Source: Micromonospora carbonacea (GTDB lineage Bacteria > Actinomycetota > Actinomycetes > Mycobacteriales > Micromonosporaceae). Taken from it: a DNA stretch of 64,000 bases. The translations under genes were made by a program, and so were the position numbers. The notes under the pieces were generated by a model. That model saw only the letters and a program-made list of their open reading frames with translations, had not been told where the DNA came from and ran no database searches. Location of the stretch: the NCBI RefSeq assembly GCF_014205165.1, contig NZ_JACHMZ010000001.1, forward strand, positions 3,578,501 through 3,642,500, given 5' to 3'. The stretch's first letter is position 1. Each line of letters begins with the position of its first letter. Below, piece after piece: positions 1-8,212 of this stretch.

Positions 1-925
1 CGGCCCGCTCGGGGTCGGGCTCGTAGACCGACAGCCCGTCGGCGTCGATCCGCTTGAACGAGAACGGCACGGTGACGATCCGGCCGTCGAACTCGGGGAT
101 GGCCACCTGCATGGCGGCGTCCAGCGGGGACAGCCCGGCGTCGCTGCCGGCCCACTGGTCGCGGGTGCTGGTGAGGCAGAGCGCCTGCACGATCGGCACG
201 TCGAGGGCGGCGAGCGCGCCGACGTCCCAGGCGTCGTCGCCCCCGGCGGAGGCGTCGGCGGCCACCGTCCCGCCCGCGGCCAGCACGGTGACGACGAGGG
301 CGTCGCAGCGGGCGAACAGCTCCAGCGGCCCGTCGCCGGGGGCCAGCCCGCGCAGCGAGCCGCAGAAGACCGGCAGGGGGTTCGCCCCGGCGGCGTCGAC
401 GGCGTCGGCGAGGGCGTCGACGAAGGCGGTGTTCCCGGCGAGGGCGTGCGCCCGGTAGAAGACGATCCCGACCGTCGGCCGCTCGGGCTTGACGGGCCGC
501 TCGCCGTGGACGCCGTGCCCGGGGGTGGGCGCGGGCGGGGCGAAGCCCGCGCCGGTGAGCAGCACCGTGTCGGAGAGGAACCGGGCCAGCTCGGCGAGGT
601 TGCCCGGCCCGCCCTCGACCAGGTACGCCAGGGCCCCGGTGGCCACCCCGGAGGCCACGGTGGACGCGGCCATCAGCTCCGCGTCGGGCACCGCCTCGCC
701 GCCGAGGACGACCGTCGGCACCCCGGAGCCGAGCACGGCCGCGAGGCCGTCCGGCCACGCCTGCCGGCCCCCGAGCAGCCGTACGACGGCGAGGTCGACG
801 CCGTCGAGCAGCGCCGGCACGGCGTCGGCGGCGACCCGGGCGGGGTTGGCCAGCCGGTAGCCGACGCCGCTGGCCCGGGCGGCGAGCAGGTCGGTGTCGG
901 CGGTGGACAGCAGCAGGATGCGCAC
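1..925 (-). CDS. cobN: Cobaltochelatase subunit CobN, N-terminal part (runs off the left edge)
   Basis: About 308 N-terminal residues of the large subunit of the aerobic cobaltochelatase, which inserts Co2+ into hydrogenobyrinic acid a,c-diamide in cobalamin synthesis in the cytoplasm. The translation begins VRILLLSTADTDLLAAR and contains the CobN-type stretches PTVGIVFYRAHALAGNT and DVPIVQALCLTSTRDQW. The GTG at 925 is preferred because a GGAG lies 6 bases upstream; an in-frame GTG at 949 would add eight residues. It lies downstream of a cobalamin riboswitch on the same strand, so it is expected to be switched off by coenzyme B12. The remaining roughly 900 residues of a normal CobN lie outside the window. 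The assignment is made by recognition of the family sequence and is supported by the riboswitch. Confidence 0.9.
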   Translation of the reverse strand, partial: MRILLLSTADTDLLAARASGVGYRLANPARVAADAVPALLDGVDLAVVRLLGGRQAWPDGLAAVLGSGVPTVVLGGEAVPDAELMAASTVASGVATGALAYLVEGGPGNLAELARFLSDTVLLTGAGFAPPAPTPGHGVHGERPVKPERPTVGIVFYRAHALAGNTAFVDALADAVDAAGANPLPVFCGSLRGLAPGDGPLELFARCDALVVTVLAAGGTVAADASAGGDDAWDVGALAALDVPIVQALCLTSTRDQWAGSDAGLSPLDAAMQVAIPEFDGRIVTVPFSFKRIDADGLSVYEPDPERA

Positions 926-1080
926 GGAGGGCTCCGGAGAGTGACGCACGGGGCGGCGGGCAGGCCGCCTGCGGGCAGGCGTGGGCGCGGGTTCAGCGGG
1001 TACGGCGGGCCTGCGGCCGGCTCACCGGCGCGGGCCGGGGCGCCGGGGGCGCAGCGTGGCGCGGTACGCGGGGCTCGGGC

Positions 1081-1167
1081 TCAGGTGCGGCGACGGGGCG
1101 CGGGCAGGCTGCCGCGCGCCAGCAGGCGGCGACGATGATCGTCGATGTGCGAGACGCCGTGCGTCAT
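1081..1167 (-). CDS. 28-residue reading frame between the cobalamin riboswitch and cobN
   Basis: An ATG at 1167 sits 5 bases after a strong AGGAGG, giving a 28-residue peptide (start MTHGVSHIDD, end LPAPRRRT) with three evenly spaced histidines (3, 7, 11) and a basic tail. It ends about 155 bases before the cobN start. The riboswitch ends just upstream, so its ribosome-binding site is the first one the riboswitch could sequester. It may be a translated leader peptide coupling the riboswitch to cobN, or a small metal-related protein. I do not recognise a family. The strong Shine-Dalgarno makes translation plausible; function is unknown. Confidence 0.5.
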   Translation of the reverse strand: MTHGVSHIDDHRRRLLARGSLPAPRRRT

Positions 1168-1204
1168 CGGGTCCTCCTCGGGTGTCCACGCCCTGGGGTC
1201 GCTC

Positions 1205-1400
1205 CGACGGCCGAAGTATCCTGGCTTCCGGATCGACGCTCTCCCCCGGCCTTCCAACCGCAGACACACGGCCGTGACTCACGAGGGGGGATCGCTCCCC
1301 GGTGACAGTGGCGGGACCGCGCCGGAATCGCACCGGCTTCCTTCACTGCCGTCAGGCCGCGAATGCTGCCACACCCGACCGCCGCCGGTCAACGCCGGAC
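1205..1400 (-). ncRNA. Cobalamin (B12) riboswitch
   Basis: Read on the minus strand, this segment carries the conserved core of AdoCbl riboswitches: GAAGCCGGTGCGATTCCGGC, then GCGGTCCCGCCACTGT (plus positions 1305-1340), and the 3' B12-box-like GAAGCCAGGATACTTC (about 1211-1226). Order, spacing and sequence fit the class. The 5' boundary is approximate. It precedes a 28-codon frame and cobN, consistent with feedback control of cobalt insertion by coenzyme B12. Confidence 0.9.
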
Positions 1401-1602
1401 TCCCGGCCACCCCACTCCCCTAACGACATCGATGCCTGACAATTGCATCGGGAATCGGATGCGGCGAAAGCAAATGTCGTACGCCGATGGATGCGGGCCG
1501 TTCCGCGCGCATTTCCCCGCCGCCCGCCCCCGGGCTGGCTAGGCTGATTCCGATCATCGCCCGCCGGCGCGGGACGGGACTTGCCCGAAGGGAATCCGAT
1601 CA

Positions 1603-2136
1603 GTGGCGACGCAGGTCATCGTGCTCAACGGCGGCTCCAGCTCGGGCAAGTCCGCGATCGTCCGGTGCCTCCAGCGCGTCCTGCCGCACCCGTGGATCAG
1701 TTTCGGCGTGGACGACCTGATCGACCGGCTGCCGCCGGCCCTGCTGGGCAGCCCCGCCGGGCTGAGCTTCGGCCCGCACGGCGAGGTCGACGTCGGCGGG
1801 GACTTCCTCGCCGTGCAGCACGCCTGGCTGGTCGGCATCGCCGCGATGGCGGACGCCGGGGCGCGGATCATCCTGGACGAGGTCTTCCTCGGCGGCGGCG
1901 CCTCCCAGGAGCGGCTCGGCGGCTACCTGGCCGACGTCGAGGTGCTGTGGGCCGGCGTGCGGTGTCCCCCGGCCGTCGCGGCGGCCCGGGAGATCGCCCG
2001 GGGCGACCGGGTGATCGGGATGGCGGCGGCGCAGGCCGAGACCGTGCACGAGGGGGTCCGCTACGACGTCGAGGTCGACACCGGCCGCACCGAGTCGCTC
2101 GACTGCGCCCGCGCCATCGCCGCGCACGTGCGCTGA
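1603..2136 (+). CDS. Chloramphenicol phosphotransferase-family small-molecule kinase
   Basis: A 177-residue P-loop kinase. The Walker A motif GGSSSGKS is at residues 10-17, and Asp37 in GVDDLIDRL sits where the catalytic Asp37 of the Streptomyces venezuelae chloramphenicol 3-O-phosphotransferase sits. Length matches that family (about 178). The GTG start follows GAAGGGA. The family phosphorylates a hydroxyl of a small molecule; many actinomycete members have unknown natural substrates, so drug resistance is possible but not shown. It is a single gene, divergent from the cobN leader region. Confidence 0.82.
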   Translation: MATQVIVLNGGSSSGKSAIVRCLQRVLPHPWISFGVDDLIDRLPPALLGSPAGLSFGPHGEVDVGGDFLAVQHAWLVGIAAMADAGARIILDEVFLGGGASQERLGGYLADVEVLWAGVRCPPAVAAAREIARGDRVIGMAAAQAETVHEGVRYDVEVDTGRTESLDCARAIAAHVR

Positions 2137-2170
2137 GCGACTCGGTGCGGCGGGCCGACGGCGCCCGGGG

Positions 2171-2506
2171 TCAGCGCGCCCGGCGCTCCGGGTGCGCCCG
2201 GTTCCAGGCCCGCATCCGCTCCGGGTACCCGGTCCGCGCGGCCTCGTACAACGGCACGGCGTGCCGCTGGGCGATCTTCGCGGCGGCCCGCGGCGACCCG
2301 GTCCGCCGCCGGATCCACTCCCCGTCGTGGGCTATCGCCATCACGGTGGTGTCGGTCGCGGTGGTCTCCGGCTCCAGGTAGAACTCCACGCCCCGGCGGC
2401 TGCGGACGAACTCCTCCAGGGCGGCCAGGTCGTCCGGCGTCGCCTCGCGGTCGAGCTTCGTCGGGATCCCGTCGGCGACAGGTCGGCGGCGGCTGAACCA
2501 GCCCAT
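2171..2506 (-). CDS. Hypothetical 111-residue protein
   Basis: Starts MGWFSRRRPVADGIPTKLDR at the ATG at 2506, behind a GGAG-containing upstream sequence. It is rich in charged residues with no signal peptide or membrane segment. A conserved-looking central part (YLEPETTATDTTVMAIAHDGEWIRRR) suggests a small folded domain. I recognise it only as a conserved actinobacterial hypothetical; no function is assigned. The larger frame in the same register extending to 3343 is not used because it overlaps a better supported gene on the other strand. Confidence 0.6.
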   Translation of the reverse strand: MGWFSRRRPVADGIPTKLDREATPDDLAALEEFVRSRRGVEFYLEPETTATDTTVMAIAHDGEWIRRRTGSPRAAAKIAQRHAVPLYEAARTGYPERMRAWNRAHPERRAR

Positions 2507-2617
2507 GCCCGGCTCCTCTCCTCGGCGCGCCCTCCAGTGGAGCATCCCCGCCTGGCAGCCTGCTGGACGCGGGATGTGAGGAAGCTGACCCGGCCCGCCT
2601 CCCCGTACACTCCCCCG

Positions 2618-3370
2618 GTGGCGGCGTGGCGGGCGGTGGCGGCGCGGGACAACGCCGACTGGTGCGACCTGGTCGGCCGGGCCCACGGCCTCGCGGGGGC
2701 GCGCGACGCGGACGCCTGGTCGGTGCCCCGCCGTTCCCCGCAGTGGTATCCGGACGCGGTGACCCTGCGCCCCCACGTGGACGCCGCCCGGCTGCTGGCC
2801 CGGATCGATGCCGGTCCCGGCGCGTCGGTGAAGGACAGCTTCGCCGACCTGGACCTCGCCCCGCACGGCTTCCGGGTGCTCTTCGCGGCCGAGTGGATCC
2901 ACCGCCCGCCAGCCGCACCGCCCGGCGCGTCGCTCGTCATGCCGCTCGTCATGCCGCTCGTCGTGCCGCCCGGGGCCGGCCCGACGGCACTGGCCCCGGT
3001 CACGTCGGCGCGAGGGCTGGCCGACTGGTCCGCCGCGCACGGCAGCGAGGTCCTGCGCCGGCCGGCGCTGCTGGCCGACCCGCGGGTCACGATCCTCGCC
3101 CGGCACGCGGCCGACGGCGCGGTCACCGCAGGCGCCGTGCTGACCGACGGAGGCCCGGCGGTCGGGGTCTCCAACGTCTTCGCCGCCGACGGCGATCTCG
3201 CCCGGGTGTGGCGGGGCGTCGTGGCCGCCTGCCCGGACCGGCCGCTGGTCGGCTACGAGTCCGGAGGCGGCCTGCCGCCGGCCGAGGAGGCGGGTTTCCG
3301 GCGGATCGGGCCGCTGCGCGTCTGGCTGCGCCCGGACCACCACCGCGGCCCGGACCCCGCCACCGGCTGA
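2618..3370 (+). CDS. Hypothetical protein with GNAT-like C-terminal half
   Basis: A 250-residue protein starting at the GTG at 2618 (VAAWRAVAARDNADWCDLVG). The C-terminal half (VTILARHAADGAVTAGAVLT followed by GLPPAEEAGFRRIGPLRVWL) has the pattern of actinobacterial acetyltransferase-like proteins, including the closing G-F-R-R-I-G-P-L-R-V-W strand, but I see no clear acetyl-CoA P-loop. Residues around 108-118 come from a perfect 12-bp tandem repeat (three copies of ctcgtcatgccg, the last changed by one base), giving LVMPLVMPLV. Divergent from the 2171-2506 gene. Function unassigned. Confidence 0.6.
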   Translation: MAAWRAVAARDNADWCDLVGRAHGLAGARDADAWSVPRRSPQWYPDAVTLRPHVDAARLLARIDAGPGASVKDSFADLDLAPHGFRVLFAAEWIHRPPAAPPGASLVMPLVMPLVVPPGAGPTALAPVTSARGLADWSAAHGSEVLRRPALLADPRVTILARHAADGAVTAGAVLTDGGPAVGVSNVFAADGDLARVWRGVVAACPDRPLVGYESGGGLPPAEEAGFRRIGPLRVWLRPDHHRGPDPATG

Positions 3371-3389
3371 CCCCGCTGCGCAACCGGCG

Positions 3390-4640
3390 CTAGACCGGGC
3401 GGCTGCGCGTGCCGGCCGGCGGCCGGAGCACCGGGACCAGGGCGAGGGCGGGCACCAGGAGCAGCGGCACCAACAGCAGCGCCCGCAGCGTGCCCACCTG
3501 GTCGCCGAGCAGGCCGAGCAGCGGCGGGCCGCCGAGGAAGGCCGTGTAGCCGATCACGCCGACGACGCTGACCCGGGCCGGCGCCCGGTCCTCCTCGTCG
3601 GCGGCGGCGCTGAGCCCCACCGGGAAGCCGAGCGACGCGCCCAGCCCCCACAGTGCCACGCCGAGGATCGCCACCGGCCCGTCGCCGGCCAGCACCGCGA
3701 GGCCGGCGCCCGCCGCGGCGAGCAGGATGGTGCCGAACAGCACGGGCACCCGGCCCCAGCGGTCGATCGCCACGGTTCCGGCGGTGCGCCCGATGGTCAT
3801 GCCGACCACGAACACCCCGAACACGGCGGCGCCGGCCGCCTCGCTGAGCCCGTACCCGTCGACGAACGCCACGGCCAGCCAGTCGTTGGCGCTGCCCTCG
3901 GTGAACGCCATCACCAGCACCAGCAGGCCGATGAGCAGCGTGCGCGGCTCCCGCCAGGCGGCGAGCAGCGACGCGCGCCGGGCCGCGGCGGCGGCCCGCT
4001 CCCCGCCGGCCGACGCGGTGCCGGCGGCGAGGAACGTCCGGACCCCGAGCAGCGTGCCGACCAGCACCACCGCCGCGAGGACGCTCAGGTGCGCGGCGAT
4101 CGGCACCCCGACCCGCGCGGCTCCGGCCCCGATCCCCGCCCCGGCCACCGAGCCGAGGCTCCAGGCCGCGTGGAACCGGGGCAGGATGGTGCGCCCCAGC
4201 CGCCGCTCGACCGTCGTACCCTCGATGTTCATCGCCACGTCGCAGGTGCCGGCGCCGTAGCCGAAGGCGAACAGGCCGACGGCGGCCCCGGGCAGGAAGC
4301 CGGCGACCCCGGCGGACGTGCCGGCGACGGCCAACCCGCCCGAGACCAGCGCGGTGCCGAGCAGCACCGCGCGGGCCGTGCCGAGGCGCTGGGCCACCAG
4401 CCCGGCCGTCGGCATGGCCAGCAGCGACCCCACCGACATCGACAACAGCAGCAGGCCGAGCCCTCCGGCGCTGAGGTCCAGCGCCTCCCGGGCGGCCGGC
4501 ACCCGGGCGAACCAGGTGGCGATCGCGAGCCCGTTCAGGGCGAACACGGCCGCCACGCCGTTGCGGGCGGGCAGGACCGGGCGTTGCGCGCCGACCCGAC
4601 CGGCATCCGGCTCGGCAGGCGGTGCGTCGGTGCTGCTCAC
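3390..4640 (-). CDS. MFS transporter
   Basis: A 416-residue integral membrane protein with about 12 hydrophobic helices, beginning VSSTDAPPAEPD. Helix 1 carries NGLAIATWFARVPAAREALD and the loop after helix 2 carries a degenerate MFS signature (AGLVAQRLGTARAVLLGTAL). The GTG at 4640 follows GAGAGGA by about 8 bases; an upstream in-frame extension lacks a ribosome-binding site. It is clearly paralogous to the transporter at 31125 (both have W-x-A-R-[IV]-P-A near the N-terminus). This branch contains fucose-permease-like and drug-efflux-like proteins, so substrate and direction cannot be read from sequence. Confidence 0.8.
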   Translation of the reverse strand: MSSTDAPPAEPDAGRVGAQRPVLPARNGVAAVFALNGLAIATWFARVPAAREALDLSAGGLGLLLLSMSVGSLLAMPTAGLVAQRLGTARAVLLGTALVSGGLAVAGTSAGVAGFLPGAAVGLFAFGYGAGTCDVAMNIEGTTVERRLGRTILPRFHAAWSLGSVAGAGIGAGAARVGVPIAAHLSVLAAVVLVGTLLGVRTFLAAGTASAGGERAAAAARRASLLAAWREPRTLLIGLLVLVMAFTEGSANDWLAVAFVDGYGLSEAAGAAVFGVFVVGMTIGRTAGTVAIDRWGRVPVLFGTILLAAAGAGLAVLAGDGPVAILGVALWGLGASLGFPVGLSAAADEEDRAPARVSVVGVIGYTAFLGGPPLLGLLGDQVGTLRALLLVPLLLVPALALVPVLRPPAGTRSRPV

Positions 4641-4768
4641 GACGAGTTCCTCTCGGCTCTGCGGGCGTCGACCGCCCATTGGACACCCTGGCGCGACAGC
4701 ACCGATCTTGGCCCCGCCCCTTACCGTAATCCGGACCGGCCCGCTCCCGGCAGACGCCGGGGCCGGCG

Positions 4769-5893
4769 TCACACGGCCGGCAGGCCGAGTGCCTCGTCGA
4801 CCCGGCCGAGCACGGCGGCGTCGTCGTCCACGCCGACCCCGCGCAGCAGGTCGATCGCGGTGGCCCGCACCTGCCCCACGATCATCGCCAGCGGCAGGGG
4901 CTGGCCGGAGGCGAAGAGCCGCCCGGCGACCCGGACGGCGTCCAGCGCGGCGGCCTCGGCGCGGCCGGCGTGCGCGTCGGCGACGGCGTCGCGACCGTCG
5001 AGGTCGGCCGCGAACGCCTCCCCGGCCGCCTGCACGGCGTCGGCCAGGCAGCGGACCGCCCCGCCGAGGTCGGCCGGGACGGGGGCGGCCAGCCGGGTGA
5101 GGGTCACCCCGGCCCGGGCCAGCACCCGCACGTTGCGCACGGCGTAGTCGATCTGCCCGATGGACGCGTCGACGGTGCGCAGCCGTCCCAGGTGCCGGCG
5201 GCGGCGTACGTGCAGGGTCAGCGCCTCCCCGGCGGCGAGCACCGCGTCGCGCAGCCGCTCCACGGCCGCGTCCATGCCCCGCGCCCGGTCCAGGGCGGCC
5301 AGGGCGGCCTGCTCGTCGCGGCCGTCGAGGGCGTCGGCGACCTCGCGCAGCAGCCCGGCGAGGCCCTCGAAGGTCTGCCGGAACTCGACGACCAACGGGG
5401 CGAGCGGGCGGCGGGCGTCGACGAGCTGGCTGGCCACGAGGGCCACCGCCCCGCCGATCAGGGCGTCGACGAACCGGAACGGGATCAGCGACTCGGTCGG
5501 CGGGGCGACCACCACCAGGTAGAGGGCGGAGACGGCGGCCTGCACCACGGAGACGCCGGTCGCGCCGACCGCCACGGCGAGCACGATGGTGAGCAGGATC
5601 ACCGTGAAGACCGTCCAGCTGCTGTGCGGGCCGAGGGCCTGCACCACGACGTCGGCGACGAGCACCCCGGCGGCGACGCCGAGCACCACCTCCACCGCCC
5701 GGCGCATCCGCTGGCCCCGGGCCTGCCCGAGGACGATGAGCGCGGCGGCCGGGGCGAAGAACGGCTGCGGGTGCCCGACCAGCCGGGTGGCCAGCACCCA
5801 GGCCACCGTGGCCGCGACCGTCCCCTCCACCACCGGCAGCCAGCCCTGCCGGGCCCGGCCGGCGGCCTCCCGGAACCAGCTCCACCGCACCAT
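4769..5893 (-). CDS. FUSC-family membrane protein
   Basis: A 374-residue protein with six hydrophobic segments in the first 170 residues (for example VVEGTVAATVAWVLATRLVG and SSWTVFTVILLTIVLAVAVG), followed by a long helical cytoplasmic part. This is the layout of the FUSC/aromatic-acid-exporter-like family. The conserved N-terminal GHPQPFFAPAAALIVLGQ is typical. The start at 5893 (MVRWSWFREAAGR) was chosen because the frame further upstream is low-quality and the family starts just before the first helix. The family is linked to efflux of aromatic acids or to cell-envelope functions; no specific substrate is inferred. It is monocistronic. Confidence 0.75.
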   Translation of the reverse strand: MVRWSWFREAAGRARQGWLPVVEGTVAATVAWVLATRLVGHPQPFFAPAAALIVLGQARGQRMRRAVEVVLGVAAGVLVADVVVQALGPHSSWTVFTVILLTIVLAVAVGATGVSVVQAAVSALYLVVVAPPTESLIPFRFVDALIGGAVALVASQLVDARRPLAPLVVEFRQTFEGLAGLLREVADALDGRDEQAALAALDRARGMDAAVERLRDAVLAAGEALTLHVRRRRHLGRLRTVDASIGQIDYAVRNVRVLARAGVTLTRLAAPVPADLGGAVRCLADAVQAAGEAFAADLDGRDAVADAHAGRAEAAALDAVRVAGRLFASGQPLPLAMIVGQVRATAIDLLRGVGVDDDAAVLGRVDEALGLPAV

Positions 5894-5970
5894 GGCCGCC
5901 TCCCCTGCCCGTCGCACCACCGCCCATGGTGCTCCGGCCCCGCCGCGCCCCGGAACCCGGGCCGGCTCCT

Positions 5971-6047
5971 CACGCGATCTTGCACATCGGGCCCCGACGA
6001 ATGGTGCGAAAGCCCCACCGGAGGGGCCGCAAGTGCAAGATCGCGTG
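5971..6047. repeat. Inverted repeat with 15-bp perfect arms
   Basis: CACGCGATCTTGCAC at 5971-5985 is the exact reverse complement of GTGCAAGATCGCGTG at 6033-6047, separated by 47 bases. It lies between the stop of the 6066-7064 gene and the start of the 4769-5893 gene, both on the minus strand. I have seen near-identical GCGATCTTGCAC motifs as dispersed intergenic elements in Micromonospora-type genomes (recollection, not checked). It could act as a terminator or be a dispersed repeat. Confidence 0.7.
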
Positions 6048-6065
6048 GGGGTGGGGTCGGTGGGG

Positions 6066-7064
6066 TCAGGCCACGTGGGTGAGGTGGGCCGTGATCGCGG
6101 CGGCGAGGATCTCCGGGCCGGGGCGGGCCCAGAGGTCGGCGTCGAAGACCTCCACCTCGATCGCCCCCCGGTAGCCGGCCGCGTCGACGGCGTCACGGAA
6201 CCGGCGCAGGTCGACGCAGCCCTCGCCGGGCAGCGCCCGGCCCAGCAGCACGCCCGCCGGCAGCGGGGTGACCCAGTCCGCGACCTGGAACGCGGCGATC
6301 CGGTCGCCCGCGCGGGCGATCTGCCGGAACACCGTGTCGTCCCACCACAGGTGGTACGTGTCGACCACCACCCCGACCGCGCCCGGGTCGAACCGCTCGG
6401 CGATGTCGAGGGCCTGGCCGAGGGTGGAGATCACGCACCGGTCGGCGCAGAACATCGGGTGCAGCGGCTCGATGGCCAGCCGCACCCCGGCCGCCCTGGC
6501 GTGCGGCACGAGCTCGCCGATCGCGTCGGCGACCCGTTCGCGGGCGGCGTCGACGTCGCGGCTGCCGGCCGGCAGGCCCCCGGAGACCAGCACCAGCTCG
6601 CGGGTGCCGAGGGCGGCCGCCTCCTCGATCGCCCGCAGGTTCTCGTCGCGCCAGCCGTCGGCGGTGAAGAACCCGCCCCGGCACAGCGAGGTGACGGCCA
6701 GCCCCGCCTCGCGGACCAGCCGCGCGGCCCGCTCGACGCCGTATTCCCGCACCGGCTCCCGCCAGAGCCCGACGCCCGGCACGCCGGCCGCCATGCAGCC
6801 GGCGACCAGCTCCTCCAGGCCCCAGCCGGTGGCGGTGGCCTGGTTGAACGAGAACCGGGCCAGCCGGTCGCCGAGGCGGTCGCCCGCCGGGCCGCCGGCG
6901 GCGGTCGCTGCCGGCCCGCCGGCCGCACGCGTCGCCGCCCCACCCACCCCGGCCGCCGCCGGCCCGCCGGCCGCGCCGACCGCGCCGGGCACCGCCGGCC
7001 CGGCGGTCGTGCGCGCCGGCGCCCCGGGCGCCGTGGCCGCCTCCGGCCCGTCCACGGCGGTCAC
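6066..7064 (-). CDS. Sugar phosphate isomerase/epimerase (TIM barrel) with low-complexity N-terminus
   Basis: A 332-residue protein. From about residue 70 it follows the AP-endonuclease-2-type TIM barrel of sugar isomerases/epimerases: RFSFNQATATGWGLEELVAG, AIEPLHPMFCADRCVI, VDTYHLWWDD and IEVEVFDADLW, with Glu, Asp and His residues suitable for divalent metal binding. The GTG start overlaps the stop of the upstream gene (GTGA), implying translational coupling. The first 70 residues are an Ala/Gly/Pro/Thr-rich tract from repetitive DNA (about 6880-7060), unusual for this family; translation might instead begin nearer the barrel. It is the third gene of a minus-strand operon with a DUF993 protein and an oxidoreductase. 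Confidence 0.75.
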   Translation of the reverse strand: MTAVDGPEAATAPGAPARTTAGPAVPGAVGAAGGPAAAGVGGAATRAAGGPAATAAGGPAGDRLGDRLARFSFNQATATGWGLEELVAGCMAAGVPGVGLWREPVREYGVERAARLVREAGLAVTSLCRGGFFTADGWRDENLRAIEEAAALGTRELVLVSGGLPAGSRDVDAARERVADAIGELVPHARAAGVRLAIEPLHPMFCADRCVISTLGQALDIAERFDPGAVGVVVDTYHLWWDDTVFRQIARAGDRIAAFQVADWVTPLPAGVLLGRALPGEGCVDLRRFRDAVDAAGYRGAIEVEVFDADLWARPGPEILAAAITAHLTHVA

Positions 7065-8212
7065 TGGGCCACCCCGGCGACCGTGAAGTAGGCCCGGGCC
7101 CGCGCGGCGGCCAGCTCGGCGTCGGGCAGCAGCCCGGCCGCGTCGGCCAGGACGAGCAGCCGGGCCAGGTGGGCCGGCGACCGGCCCGCCTGCTGGCCGC
7201 CGACCATGGTGAAGTGGTCCTGGTGGCCGGTCAGCCAGGCCAGGAACACGATGCCGGTCTTGTAGTGCCAGGTCGGGGCCGCGAACAGGTGCCGGGCCAG
7301 CGGCACGGTGGGGGCGAAGACCTCGTCGTACGTCGCGAGGTCGCCGGCGTCGAGGGCGGCCAGCGCGGCGGCGGCGGCCGGCGCGATGGCGGCGAACACC
7401 CCGAGCAGCGCGTCGGAGTGACCCGCCGCGTCGCCCCGGATCAGCTCCGGATAGTGGAAGTCGTCGCCGGTGTAGAGGCGGACCCCGGCGGGCAGCCGGC
7501 GGCGCAGGGCGACCTCCCGGTCGGCGTCGAGCAGCGACACCTTGATCCCGTCGACCTTCTCGGCGTGGTCGGAGATCAGATCGAGCACGGCGTCGGCGGC
7601 GAGGTCCAGGTCGGCCGAGCCCCAGTAGCCGGCCAGCGCCGGGTCGAACATGTCGCCGAGCCAGTGCAGCACGACCGGCTGGTCGGAGGCGGTCAGCAGG
7701 TGGGCGTACACCTGCTGGTAGTCCTCGGGGCCGCGGGCGGCGGCGGCGAGGTGCCGGCTGCACATCAGCACCGGTCGGGCCCCCGCAGAGAGCACCTCGG
7801 CGAGCTGCTCGGCGTAGGCGTCGCGGATCTGCGCGATGCTGGCCGGGCCGACGGGAAGCTGGTCGGTGGCGACCCCGGCGACGATCCGGCCGCCGGCCGC
7901 GCGGGCCTCGGCGGCGCTGCGCCGGATCAGCTCGCGGGTCGCCGGGTAGTCCAGGCCCATGCCGCGCTGCGCGGTGTCCATCGCCTCGGCGACCCCGAGC
8001 CCGTACGACCAGAGGTGCCGCCGGAAGGCGAGGGTGCGGTCCCAGTCGACGGCGGCCGGCGCGCCGGGGACGTTCTCGGCGCGCGGGTCGGCCACCACGT
8101 GCGCGGCGGCGTACGCGATCCGGGTGGTCGCCGGGGCGGCCGGGCGGGGGAAGCCGCCGCTGCCGGTGAGCCGGTGCCGGGTGCCGTCGGGCAGGACGAC
8201 CCCGCCGCTCAT
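7061..8212 (-). CDS. DUF993 protein (dihydrodipicolinate-synthase-like aldolase fold)
   Basis: A 383-residue protein starting MSGGVVLPDGTRHRLTGSG. It is recognised as the DUF993 family, distantly related to the class I DapA/NAL aldolases; the LHWLGDMFDPALAGYWGS and IKVSLLDADREVALRRRLP stretches are typical, with Lys in DGIKVS a candidate Schiff-base lysine. Start and stop overlap both neighbours by 4 bases (ATGA with the oxidoreductase, GTGA with the isomerase), so the three genes form one translationally coupled operon. This gene order with a Gfo/Idh/MocA oxidoreductase and a sugar isomerase suggests cleavage of a keto-sugar acid, but the pathway is not known to me. Confidence 0.72.
   Translation of the reverse strand: MSGGVVLPDGTRHRLTGSGGFPRPAAPATTRIAYAAAHVVADPRAENVPGAPAAVDWDRTLAFRRHLWSYGLGVAEAMDTAQRGMGLDYPATRELIRRSAAEARAAGGRIVAGVATDQLPVGPASIAQIRDAYAEQLAEVLSAGARPVLMCSRHLAAAARGPEDYQQVYAHLLTASDQPVVLHWLGDMFDPALAGYWGSADLDLAADAVLDLISDHAEKVDGIKVSLLDADREVALRRRLPAGVRLYTGDDFHYPELIRGDAAGHSDALLGVFAAIAPAAAAALAALDAGDLATYDEVFAPTVPLARHLFAAPTWHYKTGIVFLAWLTGHQDHFTMVGGQQAGRSPAHLARLLVLADAAGLLPDAELAAARARAYFTVAGVAQ

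Noticed and set aside
1603..2136. Calling the CPT-family kinase a proven chloramphenicol-resistance gene
   Set aside because: Catalytic Asp37 is conserved, but the family is broad and substrate specificity cannot be read from the sequence.
4089..5147. Long open frame on the plus strand across the MFS and FUSC genes
   Set aside because: High-GC shadow frame: Arg/Pro/Gly-rich translation, no ribosome-binding site, and the opposite strand holds well-recognised membrane proteins.
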